Part shown: positions 18,666 through 27,875 of the stretch, in pieces | Numbering within the stretch: position 1 is the first letter of the stretch | Layout of the letters: each line of letters starts with the position of its first letter | Assembly: GCF_015668195.1 (NCBI RefSeq) | Contig: NZ_JADPFC010000005.1 | Span: 124,001 to 188,000, forward strand | Reading direction: 5' to 3' | Origin: Romboutsia_C sp015668195 | GTDB taxonomy: Bacteria > Bacillota > Clostridia > Peptostreptococcales > Peptostreptococcaceae | DNA: 64,000 bases | Translations under genes and position numbers: made by a program | Notes under the pieces: model-generated | The model's database searches: none | Seen by the model: only the letters and a program-made list of their open reading frames with translations | What the model was told of the DNA's origin: nothing

Positions 18666-19106
18666 ATGGATAAAAATTACAAAAAATATGTTGAAGAAAA
18701 AAGCCCAAAACCAACATATACGAAAAACTATATATTAGCATTTATAGTTGGTGGAATAATATGTGTAATAGGACAAGGTATAAATGATTTTTATATGAAT
18801 TTTGTAGGACTTGCTAAACTAGATGCAGCAGGTGCTACATCCATAACTTTGATATTTATAGGAGCATTATTAACAGGTCTTGGTGTGTATGACCTTATAG
18901 GAAAAAGGGCAGGTGCAGGTTCAGCTATACCTATAACAGGATTTGCAAATTCTATAGTTTCACCTGCTATGGAATTTAAAAGAGAAGGTTATGTACTTGG
19001 AGTAGGAGCAAACTTATTTAAAATTGCAGGTCCAGTATTAGTATATGGAATAGGCTCATCTATTCTATGTGGATTTATATACTATATTTTCACTCTTATA
19101 AAATAA
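18666..19106 (+). CDS. spoVAC: Stage V sporulation protein AC
   Basis: A 146-residue membrane protein with about four helices. SpoVAC acts as a mechanosensitive channel for dipicolinic acid in Bacillus. The motif GAGSAIPITGFANSIVSPAMEFKREG (about residues 80-105) is typical and is echoed in SpoVAE downstream. GGAGG precedes the ATG, 3 bp after the spoVAB stop. Confidence 0.94.
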   Translation: MDKNYKKYVEEKSPKPTYTKNYILAFIVGGIICVIGQGINDFYMNFVGLAKLDAAGATSITLIFIGALLTGLGVYDLIGKRAGAGSAIPITGFANSIVSPAMEFKREGYVLGVGANLFKIAGPVLVYGIGSSILCGFIYYIFTLIK

Positions 19107-19118
19107 GGAGACTAAAAT

Positions 19119-20135
19119 ATGAAAAGTAAAAGAATTGGAAATAGAACAGTAAAACTAGAAAACAAACCAACTATTATATCAGCTAGTTCAGTTGTTGGAC
19201 CAAAGGAAGGAGAAGGACCATTAAGAGAATATTTTGATATCATACTTGAGGATGATTTATGTGGTCAAAAATCATGGGAATTAGCAGAGAGTGATATGGT
19301 AAAAACTTCTATGAAAAAAACATGTGAAAAAGCTAATAAAAAATTAGAAGATATAGATTACATGATAGGTGGAGATTTGCTTAATCAAATATTTCCTGCA
19401 TCTTTTGCTGCTAGGGATTTATCTATACCATTTATAGGAATATATGGAGCATGTTCTACTATGGCAGAAGGTATGTGTATAAGTTCTATGCTTATAGATG
19501 GAGGATTTGCAGATTTAATACTATCTGGAACATCTAGCCATTTTTGTGCAGCAGAGAGACAATTTAGATTTCCTCTAGAATTTGGTAATCAAAAACCTAT
19601 GACAGCTCAATGGACTGTTACTGGGGCAGGTAGTGTATTAATATCTCCAAAAGGACAAGGGCCTAAGGTTACCCATGTAACTATTGGAAAAGTAATAGAT
19701 AAGGGTATAGATGATGGTAATAATATGGGAGCAGCTATGGCCCCAGCAGCTGTAGATACTATATATTCATATTTTAATGATACAAAAGATGATCCAAATA
19801 GCTTTGATGTAATAGCTACAGGAGATTTAGGAAAATTAGGCAAAGAAATAACAGAAGAATTATTAGCTCAAAGGGGACTTGATATATCAAAAGTATATAT
19901 GGATTGTGGAATAGAAATGTTTAATATGAAAGAACAAGATGTACACTGTGGAGGTAGTGGATGTGGATGTTCTGCTACTGTTTTCTGTGGATATATTTAC
20001 AAAAAACTTAAAAATAAAGAATTCAATAAAGTAATGCTAGTATCAACAGGGGCTTTATTATCACCAACTAGTACTTTACAAAAACAAACAATACCTTCTG
20101 TAGCTCATGCAGTAATTATTGAAAATAAGGAGTGA
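19119..20135 (+). CDS. spoVAD: Stage V sporulation protein AD
   Basis: A 338-residue protein with a thiolase-like fold that binds dipicolinic acid at the forespore membrane. Recognisable parts are the GPKEGEGPL segment near residue 30, FIGIYGACSTMAEGMCIS near 110 and DVHCGGSGCGCSATVFCGYI near 275. It has no membrane helix and probably associates with the membrane through the SpoVAC/AE proteins. Its end overlaps a possible early start of spoVAE, typical of tight coupling. Confidence 0.95.
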   Translation: MKSKRIGNRTVKLENKPTIISASSVVGPKEGEGPLREYFDIILEDDLCGQKSWELAESDMVKTSMKKTCEKANKKLEDIDYMIGGDLLNQIFPASFAARDLSIPFIGIYGACSTMAEGMCISSMLIDGGFADLILSGTSSHFCAAERQFRFPLEFGNQKPMTAQWTVTGAGSVLISPKGQGPKVTHVTIGKVIDKGIDDGNNMGAAMAPAAVDTIYSYFNDTKDDPNSFDVIATGDLGKLGKEITEELLAQRGLDISKVYMDCGIEMFNMKEQDVHCGGSGCGCSATVFCGYIYKKLKNKEFNKVMLVSTGALLSPTSTLQKQTIPSVAHAVIIENKE

Positions 20136-20140
20136 TTAAT

Positions 20141-20503
20141 ATGCTTATGGATTATGTAAGGGTATTTATAGTAGGAGGAATAATTTGTCTTATTGGTCAA
20201 ATTATTCTTGACTATTTTAAAGTACAAATGCCCTATATAATGGTATCTTATGTTACTAGTGGAGTAATATTAACATTTTTAGGGATATATGAACCTATAG
20301 TTAAGTTTGGAGGAGCAGGTGCAACAGTACCTATAATAGGATTTGGATATTCATTAGCAAATGGCGTAAAAAAAGCAATAGAGACAGATGGGTTTATGGG
20401 AATATTTACAGGAGGTACAATTGCAACAGCAGGAGGAATAGCAGGTGCTATATTTTTTGGATATATGATGGCACTTATTTTTACACCAAAAGCTAAACCT
20501 TAA
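20141..20503 (+). CDS. spoVAE: Stage V sporulation protein AE (SpoVAEb type)
   Basis: About 120 residues with four hydrophobic helices. The motif GGAGATVPIIGFGYSLANGVKKAIETDG parallels that of SpoVAC, showing common descent. The ATG at 20141 is well spaced from AAGGAG (20127-20132); a GTG at 20132 would lie within that site. It is the last gene of the spoVA operon and is followed by a terminator. Confidence 0.93.
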   Translation: MLMDYVRVFIVGGIICLIGQIILDYFKVQMPYIMVSYVTSGVILTFLGIYEPIVKFGGAGATVPIIGFGYSLANGVKKAIETDGFMGIFTGGTIATAGGIAGAIFFGYMMALIFTPKAKP

Positions 20504-20561
20504 AATTAATAAATATTTATAAACCAATAACTTAAGTTATATAAATTATTGTAATATAAGA

Positions 20562-20614
20562 TACAAATAAAAAAAGACTATCTCAAAATAGAGAACAGTC
20601 TTTTTTTATTTGTA
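20562..20614. terminator. Bidirectional Rho-independent terminator
   Basis: An 18-bp perfect stem with an inner TCTC/GAGA stem. It serves both spoVA from the left and the penicillin-binding protein gene from the right. Confidence 0.85.
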
Positions 20615-20619
20615 TTAAG

Positions 20620-23382
20620 CTATTGTCCAGTTGTATTCGTAGCTGGATTAGTAGCTCCACCACCATTATCAGCAGGAGGAGTAGTATTTCCACCACCATT
20701 ATTAGGAGGAGGATTAGTAGCTCCGCCACCATTATTATTAGGAGGAGGATTAGTAGCTCCACCGCTATTATCAGGAGGAGGAGTGGTAGTTCCGCCACCA
20801 TTATTATCAGGAGGAGGAGTAGTATTTCCACCGCTATTATCAGGAGGAGTAGTAGTATTTCCGCCTCCATTATCAGGAGGTGTAGTATTATTATCTCCGG
20901 TACCTTCATTATTTTGGTTTTCAGGAGCTGTAGTAGATTCTTCATGTTTTGGCTTTACAGCATTAGCTCTAGAAGTATATTTAGTTGGAGATGTTCCATC
21001 TATAAATGCTGCTTTAACACCAGATGAAGATCTTCCGCCATCTATTAAGTTAATTTTAGCAAAGTATACCTTATCAGGAACTTTGAAATCAACTTTCTTT
21101 AAGTTTTCATGAACTTGCCTCATAACTATAGACCAAAGTTTTGCTGCTGAACCGCTTCCGCCTTCAACACTTTGACGAGGTATAAATTTACCAGTAGTAG
21201 GATCTTTTCTACCTGCATCATCACCTATATATGTTGCACCAACGTAGTATGGAGTGTAACCAACAAACCAAGCGTCTAAAGCTTTATTAGTTGTTCCTGT
21301 TTTACCAGCAACAGGCATTCCACCAGGTATAGCAGCTTTACCACCGATACCTTCAGTTATAACTGCCTTTAGCATATCAGTAATTACGTAAGCAACATCA
21401 GGATCAACAACTTTGTGTTGTTCAGGAGTATTTTTAACTATTAATTGTCCATCATAACTTGTTATAGTTGTAAATATAGTTGGCTCTATATAAACACCGC
21501 CATTAGCTAAAGTTCCATAAGCAGAAGCCATCTCAAGAGGTGATATACCATGAGTCATACCTCCAAGTGTTAATGCTGGGAATCTTCTATCATTACTTGC
21601 TGCATCTGCAGTATTACTATCAACTAAAGTTGTTATACCAAAGTTCTTTAAGTAATCCATCATTATATCAACACAATCTTTATAAGAGTCACCTAAAAGT
21701 TCGGCAGTTCTTATAGCTATAGTATTTGATGAGTAAGCTAAAGCTTTACGTAAACTCATGATATCTTTACCAGGAGTAGTCGTATTTGGATTCCACTTAT
21801 TATTTTCCTTAAATTTATAAGGTGTAAGATTTGCAGTAGTATCACTTAATGCAGTAGCTTGAGTTAATTTAAGTGTATCTATAGCAGGTGTATAAACTGA
21901 TAATGGCTTTATAGTTGAACCTGGTTGTTGAGGAGTAGTAGCTCTATTTAGAGTTTTTCTTCCTGTTATATGTCTACCACCAACTAAAGCTTTTATTTCA
22001 CCAGTTTTGTAATCTAATATAACCATAGATGATTGAGGTTGAGTCATTCCATTGCTATGACGGCTACCAGGGAAGTTACTATCCTTATCATATTCATCTT
22101 CTAATATTTTTTGCATTTTAGGGTCTATAGTAGTGTGTATCTTTAAACCACCATTATAGAACATATTATATGCTTCGTCTTTAGTATTACCTTGTGCTAC
22201 TAAAGCATCTATAACTTTATATTCTATTAAATCTTCAACTGAAGAAGAAACACTTTCTTTAGGCTTAGGTAGTTTTATATTTATTTCCTCAGCTACAGCT
22301 TCATTGTATTCTGATTGTGTTATAGCTCCAGTTTGTAGCATTTTACCTAAAACAATATTACGTCTTTCTTTAGCCTTAGGATTAGGTACAGCTTTTCTAA
22401 CAACCATAGTACCAGCTTTTAATTGCTTGTAAGTATCATCATTAGGAATAAGTCCCCAAGAATTTAACTTTTCAACCATATCTAATTCCATTGGAGTAGG
22501 ATCATCAAGAGTATCATCAGGAGTATTTATGAAAAATAGTAATCTATTTGCAACATCATCCTTAGTTTCATTACCTTCTAGCTTAGCAGTAATATAAGCT
22601 GAATATCTTGACGGGTTTTGAGTAGAACCTGCAAGTAATGCTGACTCACCAAGTGTTAAATCTTTTGCTTCTTTATCAAAATATCCTCTAGCACCAGCCT
22701 CAGCACCAGCTAGCCCTTTACCGACAAAGAAGTTATTTAGGTAAAGTTCTAATATCTCATCTTTACTTAAGACTTTACTCATTTCATGAGCATAGTATAT
22801 ATCCTTTATTTTACGAGGAAGGCTTTGTTCAGTAGATGTTAGCAACATTTTTGATACCTGCATAGGTATTGTACTACCACCTTGCTTATCTCCAGTAAGA
22901 GTTTTTACTACAGATCTTAGCAATCCTCTTATATCTACTCCACCATGTTCATAAAAACGCTCATCTTCTATAGCTACTATTGCCTTAGGAAGATATTTAC
23001 CCATATCTTTTAGAGGTACAGGTTGCTTTTTATTTACACTAGGGGCATTAGAAAGTAGATCATTATTAGCATAGTATATACGCGTTGTTTGATAAGTCTT
23101 TTCTTCTAGAAGCGCTTTTGATATTGGCTCAGCATTTCTTAATGAAGCAAAAACTACACCAGTTCCAACGGCTACTCCAGCAACTAATAAAACTAAGCAA
23201 ACTACCAAAACAGACCTGAGAGTTTTAAACTTATCTTTTTTCTTTTTTGGTTTAGTTTTTTTATTTGTGCTATTAGTAGATGAACTACGAGTGGTAGACG
23301 AACTACGAGTAGCTGTTGAAGAAGAAGAACTTGCTTTCTTTCTTCTTATTTTATTTCTATTTTCATTATTATCATTATTCAT
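20620..23382 (-). CDS. Class A penicillin-binding protein (transglycosylase/transpeptidase)
   Basis: A bifunctional peptidoglycan synthase of about 920 residues. The order is: a Ser/Thr/Lys-rich cytoplasmic N-terminus, one membrane anchor (about residues 60-80), the GT51 transglycosylase domain (VAIEDERFYEHGGVD, GGSTIPMQVSKMLL), a linker, and the transpeptidase domain with QPGSTIKPL (active Ser-x-x-Lys), SSN in ALAYSSNTIA, and AGKTGTTNKALDAWF (KTG). The C-terminus is a tail of about 95 residues made of Pro/Gly/Asn/Thr repeats. I place the start at 23382, where AAGGAGG is 8 nt upstream; an in-frame GTG-type start at 23427 has none. It resembles the main PBP1 of clostridia. Confidence 0.95.
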   Translation of the reverse strand: MNNDNNENRNKIRRKKASSSSSTATRSSSTTRSSSTNSTNKKTKPKKKKDKFKTLRSVLVVCLVLLVAGVAVGTGVVFASLRNAEPISKALLEEKTYQTTRIYYANNDLLSNAPSVNKKQPVPLKDMGKYLPKAIVAIEDERFYEHGGVDIRGLLRSVVKTLTGDKQGGSTIPMQVSKMLLTSTEQSLPRKIKDIYYAHEMSKVLSKDEILELYLNNFFVGKGLAGAEAGARGYFDKEAKDLTLGESALLAGSTQNPSRYSAYITAKLEGNETKDDVANRLLFFINTPDDTLDDPTPMELDMVEKLNSWGLIPNDDTYKQLKAGTMVVRKAVPNPKAKERRNIVLGKMLQTGAITQSEYNEAVAEEINIKLPKPKESVSSSVEDLIEYKVIDALVAQGNTKDEAYNMFYNGGLKIHTTIDPKMQKILEDEYDKDSNFPGSRHSNGMTQPQSSMVILDYKTGEIKALVGGRHITGRKTLNRATTPQQPGSTIKPLSVYTPAIDTLKLTQATALSDTTANLTPYKFKENNKWNPNTTTPGKDIMSLRKALAYSSNTIAIRTAELLGDSYKDCVDIMMDYLKNFGITTLVDSNTADAASNDRRFPALTLGGMTHGISPLEMASAYGTLANGGVYIEPTIFTTITSYDGQLIVKNTPEQHKVVDPDVAYVITDMLKAVITEGIGGKAAIPGGMPVAGKTGTTNKALDAWFVGYTPYYVGATYIGDDAGRKDPTTGKFIPRQSVEGGSGSAAKLWSIVMRQVHENLKKVDFKVPDKVYFAKINLIDGGRSSSGVKAAFIDGTSPTKYTSRANAVKPKHEESTTAPENQNNEGTGDNNTTPPDNGGGNTTTPPDNSGGNTTPPPDNNGGGTTTPPPDNSGGATNPPPNNNGGGATNPPPNNGGGNTTPPADNGGGATNPATNTTGQ
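20635..20890. repeat. Repeats encoding the PBP proline/glycine tail
   Basis: Degenerate 30-39 bp tandem units of the type TTPPPDNSGG/TNPPPNNNGG. The DNA is locally richer in G and C than its surroundings. Such tails vary in length between strains by slippage. Confidence 0.85.
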
Positions 23383-23575
23383 TAAGTTAACCTCCTTACT
23401 TAATGCAATATTATACCATATATACATGAAATTTTCTAATTACAGAAAAAAATAGTCATAATTTATATACACTAAAAGTCTACAAAATTCTTTTAAAATA
23501 AACATGTTATTAATTATATAATTTAAAGTATTATTACAATCTTAATAATAATTATTCTTATCTAGCAATATAAAA

Positions 23576-23603
23576 AATATGTGATACTTTGTTTGCATAA
23601 AAT
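23576..23603 (+). promoter_or_regulatory. Possible sigma-E promoter of yunB
   Basis: AATATGT (23576-23582), a 13-bp spacer and CATAAAAT (23596-23603) resemble a sigma-E promoter, which would fit a mother-cell gene. The spacer is slightly short. Confidence 0.4.
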
Positions 23604-23620
23604 ATTATGGGGGTGATATT

Positions 23621-24295
23621 TTGAATAAAAATAGATATGATTTTAAAAATAGCTTTATGAAAAAACCACTAATAATATTTTTAATTATATCTATATTATC
23701 TATATTAATAGGAAGCTTTATATATGTAGATAAAAATTTAAGACCAACAATAACAGTTCTTGCAGAAACAAAAGCAATAGAACTTGCAAACAGATCTATA
23801 AATAAAGCAGTTGGAGATATAGTAAAAGATAAGATTAATTATTCAGATTTAATGAATACAAATATGGATTCTCAGGGAAAAATAACTATGATTCAAGCTA
23901 ACACTATAATGATGAACCAAATAGCTTCAGATGTTGCTTTAGAAATTCAAGAAGAGTTAAAAAAGGTAAAATCAACAACTTCATACATACCTATAGGAAC
24001 AGCTCTTAAAAGTCCAATACTTGCTAAATACGGTCCTCAAATTAAGGTATCTATTGAACCAATAGGAACAGTATCAGTAGATTTTGATACTAAGTTTGAA
24101 TCATCTGGTATAAATCAAACTAGACATACAATATATCTTCAAGTTAAGACACAAGTAAGAGTAGTAATACCACTTACAACATCAACTAAAGAAGTTAAAG
24201 TTAAAGTACCTATATGTGAAACTATAATAGTAGGAGATGTACCAAATAGTTTTATTAATTTACCAGAAAAAGGTTTATTAAATGTATCTCCTTAA
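23621..24295 (+). CDS. yunB: Sporulation protein YunB
   Basis: A 224-residue protein with a single N-terminal membrane anchor (about residues 16-36), followed by ETKAIELANRSINKAVGDIV, the typical YunB segment, and a C-terminal beta-rich part (about 120-224). YunB is made under sigma-E control in Bacillus and takes part in spore formation; the mechanism is unknown. The start codon is TTG, 7 nt after GGGGGTGA. The sigma-E-like sequence upstream agrees with this. Length is slightly shorter than in Bacillus. Confidence 0.88.
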   Translation: MNKNRYDFKNSFMKKPLIIFLIISILSILIGSFIYVDKNLRPTITVLAETKAIELANRSINKAVGDIVKDKINYSDLMNTNMDSQGKITMIQANTIMMNQIASDVALEIQEELKKVKSTTSYIPIGTALKSPILAKYGPQIKVSIEPIGTVSVDFDTKFESSGINQTRHTIYLQVKTQVRVVIPLTTSTKEVKVKVPICETIIVGDVPNSFINLPEKGLLNVSP

Positions 24296-24297
24296 AT

Positions 24298-24334
24298 ATA
24301 AAGATAAGCCAGGATTGACCTGACTTATCTTTAT
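24298..24334. terminator. Bidirectional Rho-independent terminator
   Basis: An 11-bp stem ATAAAGATAAG/CTTATCTTTAT with an inner CAGG/CCTG stem, between the convergent yunB and spoIVB genes. Confidence 0.75.
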
Positions 24335-24335
24335 G

Positions 24336-25319
24336 TTAATTTTCATTCATCCACTTTATATAAACTGCATATCCAAGAGCAGGGTTGTTTTCAATAGCAT
24401 GTGATACAGCTCCGATAATTTTATCACCTTGAACAATAGGAGCTCCACTCATACCTTGAACAATACCACCTGTAAGAGCTAATAAATCCTTATCTACTAC
24501 TTTTATTTTAAAAGTTTTAGCTTTAGGAGAATGTTGAAGTTGTATATCAACTATTTGTATATCAAATGCATCTTTTGTATAAGAACCAGTTTGCAAAATT
24601 ATTTGAGCTTTTCCTAGTTTAACCTCATCTAAAGATGCAACTTTATAAGGTTTTAATAAGGAATCTTTAAATGTAGCTATTTCACCTTTTATACCAAAAT
24701 CTGAATTATGAGTAAACTCACCAATAACATCTTTTCTTACAGCATTAATGCAACCAACATGACCTCTAGATGACTTGTCGATAGTTAAATCTTTTGTAGT
24801 ATATATATTACCATTTTTTATAGGAACTTTTCTCGCCAATCCAATGCTTATAGGATGACCGACAGCTCCAAATTTATTTGTCTTAGGATTAATATAAGTT
24901 AATGTAGCAAATCCACTTATATAATTATTACAATTTATCTTTTCTAATTCATCTTTAGTAGTTTTAAATGAAAAAGTATTTTCTCCTCTTTTTACAAGAA
25001 CAACTACTTCATCTTTAATAGATAAATTAGACAATAAATCTGTAAAATCTTTGTAACTATTAATCTTAGTTCCATTAACTTTTAAAATTGAATCTCCAAC
25101 ACAAAATGAAGAACCTTCAATAAAATTTTTAACAACTAAATTTTCTAATTCAGCATCTATCTGGATTAAATTTCCCATAGGAATTAGATAATCTTCATCT
25201 TTTTGGATAGAATGTGAATAAATTAAATTAGTTGAGAGAAAATATAATAAAAATGATATAAATAAGATAAATTTTAACTTTGATAAACTTTTATTTTTTA
25301 AATATAAAAACTTATACAT
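24336..25319 (-). CDS. spoIVB: SpoIVB-type serine peptidase
   Basis: A 327-residue S55-family protease. An N-terminal membrane anchor (about residues 14-35) is followed by a PDZ-like domain (FCVGDSILKVNGTKINSYKDF) and the SpoIVB peptidase domain, with the catalytic His in FGAVGHPISIG and the catalytic Ser in QGMSGAPIVQ near residue 295. In Bacillus it is secreted from the forespore and triggers pro-sigma-K processing and other events. It is about 100 residues shorter than the Bacillus protein. Clostridioides has two paralogues (SpoIVB and SpoIVB2) and I cannot say which this is. AGAAGGTG precedes the ATG. Confidence 0.9.
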   Translation of the reverse strand: MYKFLYLKNKSLSKLKFILFISFLLYFLSTNLIYSHSIQKDEDYLIPMGNLIQIDAELENLVVKNFIEGSSFCVGDSILKVNGTKINSYKDFTDLLSNLSIKDEVVVLVKRGENTFSFKTTKDELEKINCNNYISGFATLTYINPKTNKFGAVGHPISIGLARKVPIKNGNIYTTKDLTIDKSSRGHVGCINAVRKDVIGEFTHNSDFGIKGEIATFKDSLLKPYKVASLDEVKLGKAQIILQTGSYTKDAFDIQIVDIQLQHSPKAKTFKIKVVDKDLLALTGGIVQGMSGAPIVQGDKIIGAVSHAIENNPALGYAVYIKWMNEN

Positions 25320-25634
25320 AAAACACCTTCTTTCTGTCTATACTTGATTGATTTTGGTGCCTTAATAATATATTGCACACTAATTTTCTTTTAATCCTTG
25401 TAAAATAGAAGCAATATAGTTTTAGATTACATAAATAAATAATTAATCAATAACATAGAAAAAAATACTTTTTTTAAATATAAATATATAAGCAAATATC
25501 AATATAAAAACAAAAAGTATTTATTTATAGTTCATAATGTAGGATATTATTAATAATAAAATATAAAATAATTACAGTTAAAATACTTACATAAAAAATA
25601 TACACAAAAAAATAAAAACACTATACAAAAATTG
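25320..25634. other. Intergenic region upstream of spoIVB
   Basis: About 315 bp of A/T-rich DNA. It contains the terminator of the upstream minus-strand gene (25614-25646) and must hold a spoIVB promoter. I see no convincing sigma-F or sigma-G box. Confidence 0.4.
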
Positions 25635-25646
25635 TTAAGTGTTTTT
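25614..25646 (-). terminator. Rho-independent terminator
   Basis: On the minus strand AAAAACACT/AGTGTTTTT forms a stem followed by a T-rich tract. It overlaps the last codons of the small gene at 25635. Confidence 0.7.
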
Positions 25647-25961
25647 TCTTTTTACTTTTTTATAAACTTTCCTTTTATAAGATTTATTTCTAATTTTTTT
25701 AGTAGATATATTAGTTATAGCAATATCTGGAATAGGAGATGGAACTGGTTCAGAGTCATCTTCTGAAAAGCATGCTTCAACTGAGGAAATTAAAGCAAGT
25801 TCATCAGATAATACTGCAAAAAAAGAAGCTAAGATACTTAAATCTTGAGTATCAAACTCTTCTGCAAGAGCAATGGATATAGTTGAAGCTAACACTATAT
25901 AATCAACATAACCAAATTTACATAGTCTAGGCTTATTTTTATCATTACACTTATCATTCAT
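25635..25961 (-). CDS. Small protein of unknown function
   Basis: A 108-residue protein. A Cys/Lys-rich N-terminus (MNDKCNDKNKPRLCKFG) is followed by a mixed acidic and hydrophobic helical stretch (about residues 25-60, with ALAEEFDTQDLSILASFF) and a basic tail (KSYKRKVYKKVKRKNT). The middle part resembles small clostridial proteins with repeated LAxEL/DLxxLAxFF patterns that are often called hypothetical and may be spore-associated. I cannot name the family with certainty. The start at 25961 is set by AGGAGGTGG 8 nt upstream. It is monocistronic with its own terminator. Confidence 0.6.
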   Translation of the reverse strand: MNDKCNDKNKPRLCKFGYVDYIVLASTISIALAEEFDTQDLSILASFFAVLSDELALISSVEACFSEDDSEPVPSPIPDIAITNISTKKIRNKSYKRKVYKKVKRKNT

Positions 25962-26164
25962 TTTTATAACCACCTCCTATAAAAAGTCATATAAATATAT
26001 ATGAGTTTAATAAAAAAATAAAACCATAATATAAAAGGATAAAAAATTTAAAAAAGTAAAATATGTAATATTTAACTAAAAATGAATATAAGAGTGCATT
26101 TAATGTAAAAATATATAAAGATATTAGTTTTAATACAAATTGAAATTTAGGAAGGTGTATGTAT

Positions 26165-27001
26165 TTGAAAAAATATAGAATATTAGTATTATCCATAATG
26201 ACGATAGCAATTATGATAATATTTACTTCAAACCCAATAATTAATTTAAATAAAGGGACAGGTTTAATAGGTAACATTATAAAACAAAGTGAACAATCTA
26301 ATAATGAAAAAAAATCAAAAGATAGTAAAGTTAATGACAATAGTACAAAAGAAAAGGAGAACGATAGTCAAAAAGAAATATTAATATGCATAGATCCAGG
26401 ACATCAAGAAAAAGGAGATAGAAGACCAGAACAGGTAGCTCCTGGTTCAGGTCAAACAAAAGCAAGAGTATCATCTGGTGCGACGGGTGTTTCAACAAAA
26501 AAACCAGAATACATATTAAATTTAGAAGCATCCATGGTTTTAAAGCATATATTAGAGGGTAAAGGATACAATATAGTGATGACTAGAGAATCTCATAATG
26601 TTAATATAAGTAATGCAGAAAGAGCTCAGTTAGCAAATGATAAAAATGCCAAAATGGTGATTAGAATTCATGCTGATAGTATAAGTAATCCATCAAAAAC
26701 AGGAGCATCGATTTTAATACCAGCTAAAGATGGTAAATATACAACTTCAATATATGAAGAAAGTAGTAAGTGTGCAAATTTAGTACAGGAAAAGATGAAA
26801 AATGATGGTATAAATATAAATGGTATATTTGAAAGAAATGATTTGACAGGATTTAATTGGTCTAAGGTACCAGTAATTTTAATAGAAATGGGATTCTTAA
26901 GTAACCATAGCGAAGATCAGATGATGTCAAATCCAGAATATCAAAGAAAACTTATGCAAAGTGTAGCTGACGGGGTGGAAGAGTATTTTTTGACTAATTA
27001 G
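26165..27001 (+). CDS. N-acetylmuramoyl-L-alanine amidase (Amidase_3)
   Basis: A zinc amidase that cleaves the bond between MurNAc and the stem peptide. An N-terminal signal or anchor (about residues 3-22) is followed by a charged linker and the amidase_3 domain: ICIDPGHQEKG (zinc His), a conserved Glu in LNLEASMVLKHIL, MVIRIHADS (zinc His) and VILIEMGFLSN (catalytic Glu). No cell wall binding repeats are seen. I prefer TTG 26165 because GGAAGGTG lies 7 nt upstream; an ATG at 26159 is too close to it. It could act in spore cortex or vegetative wall turnover; CwlD-like function is possible but not shown. Confidence 0.88.
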   Translation: MKKYRILVLSIMTIAIMIIFTSNPIINLNKGTGLIGNIIKQSEQSNNEKKSKDSKVNDNSTKEKENDSQKEILICIDPGHQEKGDRRPEQVAPGSGQTKARVSSGATGVSTKKPEYILNLEASMVLKHILEGKGYNIVMTRESHNVNISNAERAQLANDKNAKMVIRIHADSISNPSKTGASILIPAKDGKYTTSIYEESSKCANLVQEKMKNDGININGIFERNDLTGFNWSKVPVILIEMGFLSNHSEDQMMSNPEYQRKLMQSVADGVEEYFLTN

Positions 27002-27015
27002 ATTAGGTGAGGACA

Positions 27016-27726
27016 ATGAGAAAAAAAATAGAAGGTGTTTATGCTAAAGCATTAACGAATACTTTTAAGTTTGTAAATCCAATAAAAAAAAGTATAATAA
27101 AAACAACTTGTGAAGTACATTTATTTATAAATGAAAATTCACTGGAAATATTAAAAAAAGAAGGAAATTATGAAGTATATGACTTTTTTAAGGAACATGT
27201 AAATGACATAGAAAGAGGGCTTGTATGGGCAGATCAAGATTTTAAATCCTACCATCATTTTTATAATCCAAAGGATGGTAAAGGTAAGTATGGATATGAA
27301 GATAATGCTTTAACTGTAGCTATAGGATATTATGATAAAGCTAAGAAATATTTTAAAGCAGGCAACTATACGAGAAGTATGTTTTTCTTTGGGGCAGCAT
27401 GCCATATAATACAAGATTTGACAATACCACAACATGCTAAGGGAAGACTTTTAGATAATCATAGGCAATTTGAAGTGTATGTTAAAAATAACTATAAGAA
27501 AATTAAGCGATTTAAAGCACATGAAGAACCTATTATATTAAATAGTATAAAAGAATATGCGGATTATAATTCAATGTATGCCTTAAATGTTGACTATATG
27601 TATAGAAATATTACTGACTTAAATACAAAATTTTATTTGATAGCAGTAAAAAGTATAAATATAGCTCAACGAACTACTGCAGGATGTATGGTAATGTTTT
27701 TTGAAGATGTAATGCATTTAAACTAA
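27016..27726 (+). CDS. Zinc-dependent phospholipase C family protein
   Basis: About 236 residues with the zinc PLC helical fold. Metal-ligand candidates are His in TTCEVHLFINENSLEIL, the WADQDFKSYHHFYNP segment, FFFGAACHIIQDLTIPQHA (HxxxD-x6-H) and DNHRQFE. No clear secretion signal is present, unlike the alpha-toxin of C. perfringens, so it may be cytoplasmic or leaderless. No C2-like C-terminal domain exists, so toxin activity is not implied. It starts 14 bp after the amidase gene; AGGTGAGG supports the ATG at 27016 over an upstream GTG. Confidence 0.82.
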   Translation: MRKKIEGVYAKALTNTFKFVNPIKKSIIKTTCEVHLFINENSLEILKKEGNYEVYDFFKEHVNDIERGLVWADQDFKSYHHFYNPKDGKGKYGYEDNALTVAIGYYDKAKKYFKAGNYTRSMFFFGAACHIIQDLTIPQHAKGRLLDNHRQFEVYVKNNYKKIKRFKAHEEPIILNSIKEYADYNSMYALNVDYMYRNITDLNTKFYLIAVKSINIAQRTTAGCMVMFFEDVMHLN

Positions 27727-27728
27727 TA

Positions 27729-27780
27729 AAGAAGAGAATGTTCTAGTATGAATTTTTCATAAAAGAGCATTCTTTTTTTA
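27729..27780 (+). terminator. Rho-independent terminator
   Basis: An imperfect stem GAATGTTCT/AGAGCATTC followed by T7 after the phospholipase-like gene. Confidence 0.75.
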
Positions 27781-27805
27781 TAGAAGCTAAAGGTTTGCTA
27801 TTTAC

Positions 27806-27834
27806 TTGATTTAACTTTAAAAAGAATATATTAT
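27806..27834 (+). promoter_or_regulatory. Sigma-A-type promoter of the ABC-F gene
   Basis: TTGATT (27806-27811), a 17-bp spacer and TATTAT (27829-27834), about 40 bp before the start codon. Confidence 0.5.
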
Positions 27835-27875
27835 ATTATAGAATGTAAAGATAAAATAACAAAAGAGGTGTGAAA

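Noticed and set aside
20623..21112. Long plus-strand open frames rich in Ser/Ile or Val/Pro
   Set aside because: They are antisense to the repetitive tail of the penicillin-binding protein gene. The repeats keep all frames open by composition, and there is no start signal.
27016..27726. Secreted alpha-toxin
   Set aside because: The zinc PLC fold is present, but there is no signal peptide and no C-terminal membrane-binding domain.
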